Positions 26,458-35,326 of a stretch of 64,000 nt of DNA are shown here, one piece after another (the stretch's first letter is position 1; every line of letters starts with the position of its first letter). Under the pieces are notes generated by a model. That model saw only the letters and a list, made by a program, of their open reading frames with translations. It had not been told where the DNA came from and made no database searches. The position numbers were made by a program, and so were the translations under genes. This stretch comes from Sunxiuqinia indica (lineage in GTDB: Bacteria > Bacteroidota > Bacteroidia > Bacteroidales > Prolixibacteraceae): positions 62,001-126,000 of the forward strand of contig NZ_WVEM01000010.1 of NCBI RefSeq assembly GCF_009847015.1. Reading direction: 5' to 3'.

Positions 26458-27477
26458 TTGCTGACTCAGAATAAATATTTCAAATGGATTATTGCACTGG
26501 CTGTATTGCTGGCAGTTCTGTTCGTCTCGGTAGGCATTGGCCTGTCGGTAGGAGAGCTTAAACTGGGATTAACCGATATACTCCGAATGCTCTTTCATGG
26601 CGGGGATGATGGCAGTATGGAATACATGCTGATCTCCAAAATAAGATTGCCACGTGTAATCCTGGGCATTGCCGTTGGTGGTGCATTAGGCTTGGCGGGA
26701 GTTATTTTGCAGGGGATTTACCGCAATCCGTTGGTCGAACCCTTTACCTTGGGAATTTCGGGTGGCGCATCGTTGGGTGTGGCTTTTACCATTGTGTTTG
26801 GACTTCATATCACACTGGGGTCATTCATGCTGCCGTTGTCGGGTTTTGTTGGTGCATTTGTCGTTATTTTTCTGGTGTACACGCTGAGTTCGCGTAACGG
26901 GAATATCAACATTCAAAACATGTTGCTAACCGGAGTGATGGTCAGTTTTATTGCCTCTTCGGCGATGATGTTCCTGATGGCTACCACCAGTTCCGATAAC
27001 TTACATGGTATTGTATTTTGGATCATGGGCTCGCTGGATGAACCGGATACCGGACTCATTAAACTGACGTTAATCGCGAGTTTGATTGTCCTGTTTGTTT
27101 CGTACTTGTTTGTGCAACCATTGAATGCCCTTCGTTTGGGCGAAGAAAAGGCCATGCACTTGGGGTTCAACACCAATGTGGTCATTCGGGTACTGTTTGT
27201 AATGGCTTCGCTACTCGCCGGAATTTGTGTTTCGGTATCGGGAGTGATTGGCTTTGTTGGTTTGATTATTCCCCATGTATTGCGTTTGTTATTTGGTTCG
27301 GATTACCGGTTTCTACTGGTCGGTTCTTTTCTGCTGGGTGGAATTTTTTTGGTATTATCCGATGTTGTTGCCCGAACCATTATCTCTCCCAACGAACTGC
27401 CCATTGGTGTGATCACGGGCATTATTGGTGGAGTGGTTTTTTTATTGTTGATGAGTCAAAACCGGAAGAAAAGTTAG
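26458..27477 (+). CDS. btuC: Corrinoid ABC transporter, permease
   Basis: A 339-aa FecCD-type permease with about ten membrane helices, forming the channel with BtuD. It shows IRLPRVILGIAVGGALGLAG near residue 65, the conserved family stretch that contacts the binding protein, and GNINIQNMLLTGVMVS in the middle, with GVIGFVGLIIPHVLRLL (about 265), the coupling region. Translation must begin at the TTG at 26458 (or nearby): an in-frame TAA lies at 26452 and the first in-frame ATG would remove helix 1. It follows cobO by 66 bases and is followed by btuD after one base. Confidence 0.93.
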   Translation: MLTQNKYFKWIIALAVLLAVLFVSVGIGLSVGELKLGLTDILRMLFHGGDDGSMEYMLISKIRLPRVILGIAVGGALGLAGVILQGIYRNPLVEPFTLGISGGASLGVAFTIVFGLHITLGSFMLPLSGFVGAFVVIFLVYTLSSRNGNINIQNMLLTGVMVSFIASSAMMFLMATTSSDNLHGIVFWIMGSLDEPDTGLIKLTLIASLIVLFVSYLFVQPLNALRLGEEKAMHLGFNTNVVIRVLFVMASLLAGICVSVSGVIGFVGLIIPHVLRLLFGSDYRFLLVGSFLLGGIFLVLSDVVARTIISPNELPIGVITGIIGGVVFLLLMSQNRKKS

Positions 27478-27478
27478 T

Positions 27479-28282
27479 ATGGGTGAGGCTTTTTTTCATA
27501 TCGATAATTTTTCATGCGGCTACCCATCGTTTAAATTGAGTGGCATTAGCTTGAGCCTGAATAAAGGTTCATTCAGTGGAATCATCGGGCCAAACGGATC
27601 GGGGAAAACGACCCTGTTCAGGGGGATAACCAGTTCCATTGCTACCTTGGAAGGCTCGATCTATCTGAAAGGAAAAAACCTGCATAAACTGTCGTTAAAG
27701 GAGCGGGCCCAAAACATTGCGATTGTCAGCCAGTTTGTGGATATCGACCAAATGAGTGTGGAGGATTACGTGTTGATGGGACGAATGCCTTATCACAATC
27801 GCTTCCAGTTTTTTGAATCGAAAGATGATTTGGGAAAAGCCCACCGCTACATGCAGCTTACCGATGTTTTTAAGCACAAGGATAAATTGATGACCGAATT
27901 GAGTGGTGGTGAGCAGCAACGGGCGGCCATTGCCCGCGCGTTAACACAGGAGCCCGAGCTACTTTTGCTGGATGAACCAACCTCGCATCTGGATATCACA
28001 CACCAGGTTCGCATCCTGGATTTATTACACCGCTTGAACCAGGAAATGGGACTGACCGTGTTAATGGTTATTCATGACTTGAACCTGGCATCAGAGTATT
28101 GCGATCAACTCATGCTTTTTAACGAAGGGCAACTCTTTACCCAGGGAACCCCCGAGGAGGTGCTCACCTTTGATACCATCGAAAAAGTCTACCGAACACC
28201 GGTAATCACGCGTACCAATCCTTATTCCAATAAGCCTGTCATCTTTTTGGTGAGTGAGAAGATGATGAAGAAGTCCAAGTAG
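27479..28282 (+). CDS. btuD: Corrinoid ABC transporter, ATPase
   Basis: A 267-aa ABC ATPase. Walker [10 protein letters not shown] (about 37-45), Q-loop [12 protein letters not shown] signature [15 protein letters not shown] (about 140-154), Walker [13 protein letters not shown] (about 160) and the switch His in MVIHDLNLA (about 198) are all intact. It begins one base after the btuC stop, so it is part of the same operon and powers import with BtuC and BtuF. The family also serves iron-siderophore import, but the context supports corrinoids. Confidence 0.95.
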   Translation: MGEAFFHIDNFSCGYPSFKLSGISLSLNKGSFSGIIGPNGSGKTTLFRGITSSIATLEGSIYLKGKNLHKLSLKERAQNIAIVSQFVDIDQMSVEDYVLMGRMPYHNRFQFFESKDDLGKAHRYMQLTDVFKHKDKLMTELSGGEQQRAAIARALTQEPELLLLDEPTSHLDITHQVRILDLLHRLNQEMGLTVLMVIHDLNLASEYCDQLMLFNEGQLFTQGTPEEVLTFDTIEKVYRTPVITRTNPYSNKPVIFLVSEKMMKKSK

Positions 28283-28296
28283 TTTGCCTGCGCAAA

Positions 28297-29262
28297 TTAC
28301 TTCCCGAATGTTTTAATATCTTCTTCATCTTTCAGTTTTATGATAATTTGATGATCCACAATGGTATAATCCATCGGAATGACCATGCTTAGCAATTTTA
28401 AAATTTCGGAAATTGAGTCGGTTGGGCTTAGGGAGACAGACACTCTGTAATTTCGAAGGTCCGGAGCTATCGTGATTTTATAAAGATATCGTTGCTCCAA
28501 TACTTTAAAAAATTCTTCCAGTTTGGCATCCCGAAATTGAAGAAAAGAAGTCGTATCTACAGCTTGTTGAATACTGGTTTCTTTTGTTTCAGAGTTGTAA
28601 ATCAATTCGGTATCTGGTTGTAGGTCGATGGTGTCGATAGGACATAAAAAACTGATACTTCCTTCATAAAGTTTTACTTTTGTTCTTATTCCCTCGTTCA
28701 CGTAGAATGTTGTTCCATGCACCTGAATTTTTGATTCATTTAAGTTGACTGTGAACATTTTATCTGGATTGGATTTGACGAAAAAGAACGCTTCCCCATC
28801 TAACGAAACCTCACGGTCATATTTTTGAGAGGTGGTGAGTTTTGCGCCCGATTTTAAATAGATGACAGAGGAATCAGGTAAAAGGACAAAAGGGGTTGCC
28901 TCTGAGAATTGGTGGATGACGAGTTTGGGTGATGACAAGTAATAGACTAAAGTGCCCAATCCGAAGACAATTAAGAGAGCCGCCGCAATTTTGATCCAAT
29001 TTGCGTTCAAATGAATTAATCCACGTTTTTCATTTTCCTTCATGATATTTTGATTAAGAGATTTCCATTGGTTTTCAACATTTATTGAGTTATACAAGTC
29101 ATATGAGTCGGCAGCATCAAAGGCTTGTTTAAACTTTTTGAAGTACACTTTATGTTCATGACTTGCCTTAAGCCAGCTTTTTACCTGCAGAATCTCGTTT
29201 TCAGTTGCCGTCTTATTTAAAAAGTGAAACAGCTGCTTGTCACTTACATATTTTTTCTTCAT
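28297..29262 (-). CDS. FecR-type anti-sigma factor (DUF4974)
   Basis: A 321-aa single-pass anti-sigma factor. The cytoplasmic N-terminus (about 1-85) would bind the sigma factor; a membrane helix lies at about 89-107 (WIKIAAALLIVFGLGTLVYYL); the periplasmic FecR domain shows FVLLPDSSVIYLKSGAKL, then DREVSLDGEAFFFV; the last about 70 residues are DUF4974. Such proteins relay a signal from a TonB receptor with an N-terminal signalling domain. The gene lies 57 bases after the sigma factor gene on the same strand. No SusC/SusD-type pair is next to it. Confidence 0.92.
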   Translation of the reverse strand: MKKKYVSDKQLFHFLNKTATENEILQVKSWLKASHEHKVYFKKFKQAFDAADSYDLYNSINVENQWKSLNQNIMKENEKRGLIHLNANWIKIAAALLIVFGLGTLVYYLSSPKLVIHQFSEATPFVLLPDSSVIYLKSGAKLTTSQKYDREVSLDGEAFFFVKSNPDKMFTVNLNESKIQVHGTTFYVNEGIRTKVKLYEGSISFLCPIDTIDLQPDTELIYNSETKETSIQQAVDTTSFLQFRDAKLEEFFKVLEQRYLYKITIAPDLRNYRVSVSLSPTDSISEILKLLSMVIPMDYTIVDHQIIIKLKDEEDIKTFGK

Positions 29263-29318
29263 GCTTCATTTATTAGTCGATTAAACCATGGGAACTACTT
29301 ACTAAAAAGATTAGATTT

Positions 29319-29843
29319 TTAGAAAAATGTGAAAATGATTTGGGCCAAATATTCTCTTAATCCTGTTTTTAATTTTTTTAATGCCTTGAAAATGTGAGAC
29401 TCAACTGTCCGGACAGAAATGTTTAACTCCGATGCGATTTCCTTATTCGATTTTCCTTCATTTCGGCTTTTAATGAAAATGATTTGACATTGTTGCGGGA
29501 GGCAACTCACAATTTCATAAACTTTGTTTTCCAGTTCTGCCAAATCATAGAAATTTTGCATTTCAACCGGTTGGCACCTTGATCGAAGTAATTCAAAGTA
29601 TTGCTTTTGTGTTCTTTCTTTTTTTATCAGGTCTAAACTTTTATAGAAGACGGCCTTTCTCAGGTAGGGGTAAATATTTTCGTTTATTTCCTTACTGTCA
29701 AGGTTTTCGTATAGATCAAGGAATACTTGCTGAACTACGTCTTGAGCTTTGTCCATATCATTTAAACATCGATAGGAGATTATACAGAGCCTTTTGAAAT
29801 AGCGATAATAGGTTTGTTTAAAATTGGAATGGCTTATTTTCAT
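29319..29843 (-). CDS. ECF sigma factor, FecI-like
   Basis: A 174-aa extracytoplasmic-function sigma factor of the Bacteroidota type. Region 2 reads MDKAQDVVQQVFLDLYEN (about 31-48); region 4 reads LPQQCQIIFIKSRNEGKSNK followed by EIASELNISVRTVESHIFKA (about 117-157). Its cognate anti-sigma factor lies immediately downstream. It is divergent from the porin-like gene at 30007, 163 bases away, so that gene is its nearest possible target. It sits between the btuD and porin-like genes, inside the cobalamin locus. Confidence 0.92.
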   Translation of the reverse strand: MKISHSNFKQTYYRYFKRLCIISYRCLNDMDKAQDVVQQVFLDLYENLDSKEINENIYPYLRKAVFYKSLDLIKKERTQKQYFELLRSRCQPVEMQNFYDLAELENKVYEIVSCLPQQCQIIFIKSRNEGKSNKEIASELNISVRTVESHIFKALKKLKTGLREYLAQIIFTFF

Positions 29844-30006
29844 TTTTAATCATCAGGGTTGACAGAACTAGTTTTGAATAAAGATAGGAATTAAAGAAGG
29901 ATGGAAACGAGCTGTTTTTTCAAAAATTAGGATTTGACTAGGTGAACTTAAGCCATGAATGATCTAAATTGTATCATTAACTGTTTTAAGCTAAAAACGG
30001 AGATGC

Positions 30007-31200
30007 ATGCGACTAGTTTTACTTTCTTTCCCAATGATAGCGATTTTTCTGACATCACTTAGGGCTTATCCTGTGACTTATGAAACGATGGAGCAAGACC
30101 AACGCGATACCACTCTGGTTAACCAGTTTTTCGGGTTGTTTGATGCCGAAGAAGGAGCAGATATTCCCGAAGCTCAGCGATCGAAGCGCAAGCAGGTAGA
30201 TGAGTTACTAAAAGCGCTTACCAAGCGGGATGGGCAACTCCAGTTCAATGGCGTGGCTACAGCGAGTTTCCAGGTAGAGCCTCAGTCGAATGCGAACTAC
30301 CAGGCGGTGGGGTCGTTCGACATATTCGCCTTCACCAGCTTTGGACAACACACCATTTTGTTTTTCGACCTCGAAGCCATTGGAGGTGATGGTCCCGATC
30401 AGTTAATTCCTAATTTGAGCGGATTGAATGCCGATGCCGGTTCAACACAAAGTGCAGAGGGAATTGACCAGCTGGTGGTGCTGGAAGCCTGGGCTGAGTT
30501 TCGGGCGTTGCAAGATTTGTTCACAATCAATGTCGGAAAAATTGACGTGACGAACTATTTCGATAATAACCTGCATGCTAACGACGAAACCTCACAATTT
30601 ATAAGTGGTGCATTTGTCAACAACGCAGCGTTGCCTGCTCCCGTCAATGCTCCTGGTATTCGCTTTCGTACGTCTTTTGTCAATCGGTTTTATCTGCAAT
30701 TGGCCTTGAGCAGTCTGGATAATTCGGGTAACGATTTGATGCGTGATCACTTCAAAATTGCCGAAACAGGCTTTAAGCTTTTTCCGCAAACCGGCTGGGA
30801 AGCCAACTTCAGGATTTATGGTTTCGAGCATCCGGCGGCTGGCCATAGCCAAGGGTTTGGGCTTTCTTTTGATGAGCTGATTGCCGGGCGGTTTACCGTT
30901 TTTGGACGTTATGGGAGAAACGAAAAGAAGCTTTCCGAGTGGTTTGGTGTTGAACAAGCCTGGAGTGCCGGAATTGGGTTTCAGCAGCTGTTTCTGAATC
31001 GCGAATTTAAACTGGGATTAGCTTTTGGTGAGACCAAACCATTTGAGCAGGAAGAACGGGAAAAAATAGCTGAACTATACATCAGCAATCAGTTCAATCA
31101 ATGGGTTTTTGTTTCACCTCATTTACAGTGGATTGATCCTTTATTCCCTGATCAGAATGAGCATTACCTGGTTGGGTTACGGATTAATTTTAGTTATTGA
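30007..31200 (+). CDS. Outer-membrane porin-like beta-barrel protein
   Basis: A 397-aa exported protein. Residues 1-19 are a signal peptide. About 30-75 form a polar helical segment (QRSKRKQVDELLKALTKRDG), and from about 78 the sequence alternates as a beta barrel: LQFNGVATASFQV, VLEAWAEFRALQDLFTINVG and KIDVTNYFDNNLHANDE, ending with YLVGLRINFSY and an aromatic last residue, as in outer-membrane porins. It resembles OprB-type carbohydrate porins. It is divergent from the FecI-like gene and sits 52 bases before the riboswitch 2 leader. The solute is unknown. Confidence 0.7.
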   Translation: MRLVLLSFPMIAIFLTSLRAYPVTYETMEQDQRDTTLVNQFFGLFDAEEGADIPEAQRSKRKQVDELLKALTKRDGQLQFNGVATASFQVEPQSNANYQAVGSFDIFAFTSFGQHTILFFDLEAIGGDGPDQLIPNLSGLNADAGSTQSAEGIDQLVVLEAWAEFRALQDLFTINVGKIDVTNYFDNNLHANDETSQFISGAFVNNAALPAPVNAPGIRFRTSFVNRFYLQLALSSLDNSGNDLMRDHFKIAETGFKLFPQTGWEANFRIYGFEHPAAGHSQGFGLSFDELIAGRFTVFGRYGRNEKKLSEWFGVEQAWSAGIGFQQLFLNREFKLGLAFGETKPFEQEEREKIAELYISNQFNQWVFVSPHLQWIDPLFPDQNEHYLVGLRINFSY

Positions 31201-31237
31201 TTTTATCCAATGACCTTTTTCCAACCGAAATAATTCC

Positions 31238-31245
31238 TACATTTG
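31238..31245 (+). promoter_or_regulatory. Candidate promoter of the btuB-btuG unit
   Basis: TACATTTG matches TAnnTTTG exactly. It lies just upstream of riboswitch 2 and would start the transcript near 31252. No good -33 element was seen. Confidence 0.5.
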
Positions 31246-31251
31246 TCACGG

Positions 31252-31450
31252 ATTTGGTTCCAATAATCCGGCAACTGCCGGATGGGATAAATAGGGAATC
31301 CGGTTAGAATCCGGAGCTGTACCCGCAGCTGTAAGCCTTAAACAAGCTTTCTGAAACCCCAGCCACTGCTTGGTTTTGCCAAACGGGAAGGCGTCAGAAA
31401 GTAAGGTGAGCCAGAAGACCTGCCACAATCCATTATGAATATGAACAAAG
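31252..31450 (+). promoter_or_regulatory. Cobalamin riboswitch 2
   Basis: The gap 31201-31529 holds a second cobalamin riboswitch: GGGAATCCGGTTAGAATCCGG, AGCTGTACCCGCAGCTGTAAG, AACCCCAGCCACTGC, GGGAAGGCG and GAGCCAGAAGACCTGCC (ending about 31424). A short hairpin or Shine-blocking segment may follow. It should switch off the btuB-btuG unit when corrinoid is plentiful. Its core is clearly separate from riboswitch 1 and not an exact copy. Confidence 0.95.
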
Positions 31451-31529
31451 GCTTCGGGAATAAAGCTAGTGAAATGTAATCGCGTATTTTTCACAAATCT
31501 TATCCTAAGCTCATTCTACTGAATTAGAA

Positions 31530-33470
31530 ATGAGAAGGTTTATTTTATCAGGGCTATTGGCTCTTTGTGTGTTTAGTCTGTTTGCGCAGCATCATAGTCT
31601 TTCGGATACCATTGTGTTGGAAGAAGTGAGTACCTATGCGACGGTAAAGAAGTACCAGGCAGGGGCGAAAGTGGAAAGCATTTCGGCTGAGCAATTGGAC
31701 ATCGCCCAAGCGGGTAGTTTGAATGACCTGTTGGGACGGTTTACCCCGCTTTACTTAAAGGCAGATGCTGGCGGTTTGGCAACTATCCGTTTTCGTGGTA
31801 CTTCGGCCGACCATACTTCAATTAATTTTGGAGGCATTAATATCAATTCGCTCACACTTGGGTCGTCCAACTTTTCGAGTGTCCCTATGTATTTATTTGA
31901 TGATGTAGATTTACAATACGGATCTTCATCAGCTGTCAATGGCTCCGGCTCTATCGGAGGAGCAGTCTATCTGGGACTGAAGAATAATTGGACGGATGGT
32001 TTCCGCGTGCAGGCGACTGGATCATTTGCCTCATTTGGAGAACAACTCTACGGAACCAAAGTATATGTTGGTAATGGGAAGTTTGAATCAGTAACCCGAC
32101 TTTACTATTTCACACGGGAAAATGATTTTACATTTCGCTATCCTCAGGATGGAAAAGAGTATACTCAACGAGGAGCCCGGATTGAGAATATGGGTCTGCT
32201 TCAGGAGTTAAACTATCGGTTCGATAGCCAGCAATGGCTGAAAACATCTATTTGGCTGGAGGACGATTGGCATGAAAAGCAGCCAGAGATGGCCTCGTCC
32301 GTTGGTGATAATCTGGTAATTTCCGGACTGGATAACGAACACATTCGCCTTTGGTCTGAATATGAAAACCGCAATCATGCGATCAATTATAAAGCAGGTG
32401 TAGGTTATGTCCGTGATGTACAAATCGACGGAGAGAATAACGAACAGAAAATAAGCACTGATCGCTTGGTTGCTGAACTTGAAGGTAAACAGGATATCAC
32501 TACAAACTTTGGTTATAAAGCTGGTTTAAAGTATATGTATGTTGAGCCAGATGTATATTCCTATTCTGCGGCTGTGATTGACTATGAGCAGCGAGCAGAT
32601 CTTTATGCTTCGGCATTTTACACCGCTTGGCGAAAATTGAAACTGACATTGAACTTACGACAACAATTTGTCACTGATTTTGAAGTTCCGTTTACTCCTT
32701 CAGTTGGTGCTGAATACCGACTTTACACAAATGCATTATCGATAGTCAAACTAAATGGTAATGTTTCCCGGAGCTACCGAGTTCCAACCTTTAACGATCG
32801 GTTCTGGGGAGTGCAAGGCAATCCAGACCTAAACCCGGAAAAAGGGATGAACTACGAAATGGGAATTCAATACCAGTATTGTTCCGAAGTTTTTCAAACT
32901 GACTTAAAGCTTAATGGTTTTTACATGGACGTTGATGATTGGATTGAATGGCGGCCAACGGGAACAAACGGCGATTGGGTGCCGGAAAACCGTTCGCGGG
33001 TGATTAGTAAAGGAATAGAATTCACATCAAACAGTGATTTGTTCTTCGATGGCTATGACATCAGTATTAGCTTGAACTACAGTTATAACCCAACCGAAAT
33101 CAAAGAGGATGGGCTGAATCGTTTAGTCGGTAAACGACTTATTTACACCCCTGAACACATTGCGAATACCTTTATTCAATTCAAATACAACAATTGGAGC
33201 TTGTCTGTTGATGGATCATTTACAGGAGACCGTCAGGTTGATTATAGCGGAAGCATTGCCAATCCAGAGGGTAACCTTTTAGATGCATATGCCATGTTGA
33301 ATTGTGGAATATCAAGGAAACTCATTGTTCTTGAGCAGCCTATTTCTCTGCGCTTTAATGTTCGTAATGTTTTAGATAACGATTACCAAAACCAGTTGAA
33401 CTATGCTATGCCCGGGCGTAGTTTCCAATTAAGCTTGTCAACCGATTTGAAATTTTATAAAAACAATTAA
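31530..33470 (+). CDS. btuB: TonB-dependent corrinoid receptor, BtuB type
   Basis: A 646-aa outer-membrane receptor. Signal peptide (about 1-19), a short segment with TonB-box-like DTIVLEEV, a plug domain (about 45-155: LNDLLGRFTPLYLKADAGGL, IRFRGTSADHTSINFGG), then a barrel of alternating strands ending in YAMPGRSFQLSLSTDLKFY. It has no N-terminal signalling (STN) or carboxypeptidase-like extension, so it is compact like BtuB. A cobalamin riboswitch lies upstream and a BtuG-like gene begins 11 bases downstream. Specificity is inferred from context. Confidence 0.92.
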   Translation: MRRFILSGLLALCVFSLFAQHHSLSDTIVLEEVSTYATVKKYQAGAKVESISAEQLDIAQAGSLNDLLGRFTPLYLKADAGGLATIRFRGTSADHTSINFGGININSLTLGSSNFSSVPMYLFDDVDLQYGSSSAVNGSGSIGGAVYLGLKNNWTDGFRVQATGSFASFGEQLYGTKVYVGNGKFESVTRLYYFTRENDFTFRYPQDGKEYTQRGARIENMGLLQELNYRFDSQQWLKTSIWLEDDWHEKQPEMASSVGDNLVISGLDNEHIRLWSEYENRNHAINYKAGVGYVRDVQIDGENNEQKISTDRLVAELEGKQDITTNFGYKAGLKYMYVEPDVYSYSAAVIDYEQRADLYASAFYTAWRKLKLTLNLRQQFVTDFEVPFTPSVGAEYRLYTNALSIVKLNGNVSRSYRVPTFNDRFWGVQGNPDLNPEKGMNYEMGIQYQYCSEVFQTDLKLNGFYMDVDDWIEWRPTGTNGDWVPENRSRVISKGIEFTSNSDLFFDGYDISISLNYSYNPTEIKEDGLNRLVGKRLIYTPEHIANTFIQFKYNNWSLSVDGSFTGDRQVDYSGSIANPEGNLLDAYAMLNCGISRKLIVLEQPISLRFNVRNVLDNDYQNQLNYAMPGRSFQLSLSTDLKFYKNN

Positions 33471-33481
33471 ATATATCGATT

Positions 33482-34561
33482 ATGAAAAAACTTGTAAAAT
33501 TATTGCCCTTTTTCTTAGCGTTGGTGGCTTTGGTCGCTTCTTGTTCTGATGATGATGATATTATTGATCAGAATCCGGATGAGTTGGTGAAAGGTGCCTA
33601 TATCTTGAACTACGGTGGTTATTCGAACGATGCAGCATCAGTTACTAAGTATGATTACGATGCAGATCAATTGACCTCCTTCTACGATCAACAACAAAAT
33701 AATGGAGCAATTATGGTTTCGGCTCCTCAATGGATTTACGAGCATGACGCCCATATTTATGTAATGGGGAATGAACCGGATCGGGTTATTATCTATGATC
33801 CACTTTTTGTGGGACAGGATACGATTACGACAGATATTGTGAAACCTCGTAATTGCATTGCTGATGGCGATTACTTATATATTGCATGTTGGGGTGGTGA
33901 AGTGTGGAATGATAATTCAATATCCTATATCGCAAAATATAACACCGTCACTAAAACGGTAGAAAGCACGATTGCCCTGCCTGGTGGGCCTGAAGGTCTT
34001 GAAGTTGCAAACGGGAAATTATATGCGGCATTAAACTACGAGAATGCAGTGGCAGTAATAGATTTGAGCTCAGAAGCTGTTTCATACATTGAAACGACAG
34101 CAGTTTGTTCCTACTTGCTGAAAGATAATTCCGGCAATCTATATGTTTCTCTTGTCGGAACTTACAGTAATCCAAGTGAGGGAGCTGGTCTTGGTTACAT
34201 TAATACTGCTACGGATGAGATAACCATCTATCCGCTAACAATGAGTTCTTCTTATGCAACTATTATGGCATTAAGTAATGATAAGGCGAAGTTGTATGCG
34301 ATTGGTGCATCTGGTTATCCTGTGGTAGGCGGTGTTCGTGTTTTCAATACGCAAACAAAAGAATTTGAAGAGGAGGCTTTAATTAGTGATGTTACCGGTA
34401 TTAAAGGGATTTCTGTTAATCCGGAGAACGGTGATATTTATGTTTTAATCGATAATGGTTCTAATGTAAATGGTGAAATGAAGATTTACTCGGCCGACCA
34501 TGAATTACAAGATACTAAAGAAGTGGGGGCTTCTCCCGCGATGACCCTCTTCCTCGACTAA
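33482..34561 (+). CDS. btuG: BtuG-like surface cobalamin-binding lipoprotein
   Basis: A 359-aa lipoprotein with a beta-propeller (DUF5074/YncE-like) domain. The signal ends LVASCSDDDD: after Cys21 come Ser and four Asp, the known Bacteroidota surface-export signal. The propeller repeats show VKGAYILNYGG, AVIDLSSEAVSYIE, KLYAIGAS and GDIYVLIDNG, about one blade each 45 residues. In Bacteroides BtuG, a lipoprotein of similar length and fold, caps the BtuB barrel and captures B12 with very high affinity. Position directly after btuB, under the same riboswitch, supports the same role. A terminator follows. Confidence 0.85.
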   Translation: MKKLVKLLPFFLALVALVASCSDDDDIIDQNPDELVKGAYILNYGGYSNDAASVTKYDYDADQLTSFYDQQQNNGAIMVSAPQWIYEHDAHIYVMGNEPDRVIIYDPLFVGQDTITTDIVKPRNCIADGDYLYIACWGGEVWNDNSISYIAKYNTVTKTVESTIALPGGPEGLEVANGKLYAALNYENAVAVIDLSSEAVSYIETTAVCSYLLKDNSGNLYVSLVGTYSNPSEGAGLGYINTATDEITIYPLTMSSSYATIMALSNDKAKLYAIGASGYPVVGGVRVFNTQTKEFEEEALISDVTGIKGISVNPENGDIYVLIDNGSNVNGEMKIYSADHELQDTKEVGASPAMTLFLD

Positions 34562-34601
34562 TTTTCTATGGAACTTGTTAAGCAAATCAGATAATCAAGT
34601 C

Positions 34602-34645
34602 AGCAGGAGGCAACTGAAACGTCAGTTGGCCTCTTGCTTTGTTTT
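34602..34645 (+). terminator. Terminator after btuG
   Basis: AGCAGGAGGCAACTGA pairs with TCAGTTGGCCTCTTGCT (one bulge, one G-U) around AACG, followed by TTGTTTT. It ends the riboswitch 2 unit, separating it from cobU. Confidence 0.8.
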
Positions 34646-34700
34646 AAAAGACGTGTAAAAACCCGAAACTGCGATCGAAGGGAGTCCCGATTGTTCGGGA

Positions 34701-34731
34701 GAATTTGGAATTTGAAACTTGGAATTTCTTA
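34701..34731 (+). repeat. Intergenic repeat copy A (AAACTTGGAATT type)
   Basis: GAATTTGGAATTTGAAACTT followed by GGAATTTC. The same kind of sequence recurs at 35254-35290 (reverse strand) and 36377-36411 (same strand), all in spacers of the cobU-cobT-cobS run. It is a degenerate, AT-rich dispersed repeat. Confidence 0.55.
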
Positions 34732-34735
34732 AACT

Positions 34736-35248
34736 ATGGCCACCATCACATTTATCACCGGAGGAGCCCGGTCAGGGAAGAGCAGCTTTGCACAGCGATT
34801 GGCTGAGCAGCAATCGAAGCAGCCCGTTTACCTGGCTACCGCCCGTATTTGGGACGAGGATTTTGCCCGGCGCGTTAAACGGCATCAGGATGACCGCGAT
34901 GATCGCTGGCAAACGGTTGAAGAGGAGAAGGAACTCTCGAAACATGATTTTCACCGACAAACCGTGCTGATGGATTGTGTGACCTTGTGGCTGACCAACT
35001 TTTTTCACGACAGCGATTACCAAATCGAAGTAGCCCTGGAAGCTGCCCAAGCAGAGTGGCAGAAGTTCATTGAGCAGGATATGAACCTGATCGTTGTCAG
35101 CAACGAGCTGGGGATGGGCGTTCACCCCGAAAATGAAATGGCTCGCAAGTTTGCCGACCTGCAAGGCTGGATGAATCAACACATTGCCCGGCAAGCCAAA
35201 ACGGTTTACCTGATGGTATCGGGAATTGAGGTAAAAATTAAAGGATAG
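34736..35248 (+). CDS. cobU: Adenosylcobinamide kinase/guanylyltransferase
   Basis: A 170-aa bifunctional enzyme that phosphorylates adenosylcobinamide and adds GMP, giving adenosylcobinamide-GDP. Seen: the P-loop ITGGARSGKSSFAQ (about 5-18), then VYLATARIWDEDFARRVKRH with the guanylylation-site region (the conserved His lies in KRHQDDR near residue 46), and DCVTLWLTNFF and VVSNELGMGVHP further on. The length is usual for CobU. It opens the nucleotide-loop gene run and begins 174 bases after btuG, beyond that terminator, so it has its own or a distant promoter. Confidence 0.95.
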   Translation: MATITFITGGARSGKSSFAQRLAEQQSKQPVYLATARIWDEDFARRVKRHQDDRDDRWQTVEEEKELSKHDFHRQTVLMDCVTLWLTNFFHDSDYQIEVALEAAQAEWQKFIEQDMNLIVVSNELGMGVHPENEMARKFADLQGWMNQHIARQAKTVYLMVSGIEVKIKG

Positions 35249-35253
35249 CGGAT

Positions 35254-35290
35254 TCTAATTCCAAGTTTTAAATTCCATGTTTCAAATGGA
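35254..35290 (-). repeat. Intergenic repeat copy B (AAACTTGGAATT type)
   Basis: Read on the minus strand: CCATTTGAAACATGGAATTT then AAAACTTGGAATTAG. It is in opposite orientation to copies A and C. Confidence 0.5.
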
Positions 35291-35326
35291 GAAGAACAAC
35301 AATAAATTACGATAAAAACCAATCAA

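Noticed and set aside
31246-31494. Minus-strand open frame of 82 codons
   Set aside because: It lies entirely over cobalamin riboswitch 2, whose conserved boxes explain the sequence.
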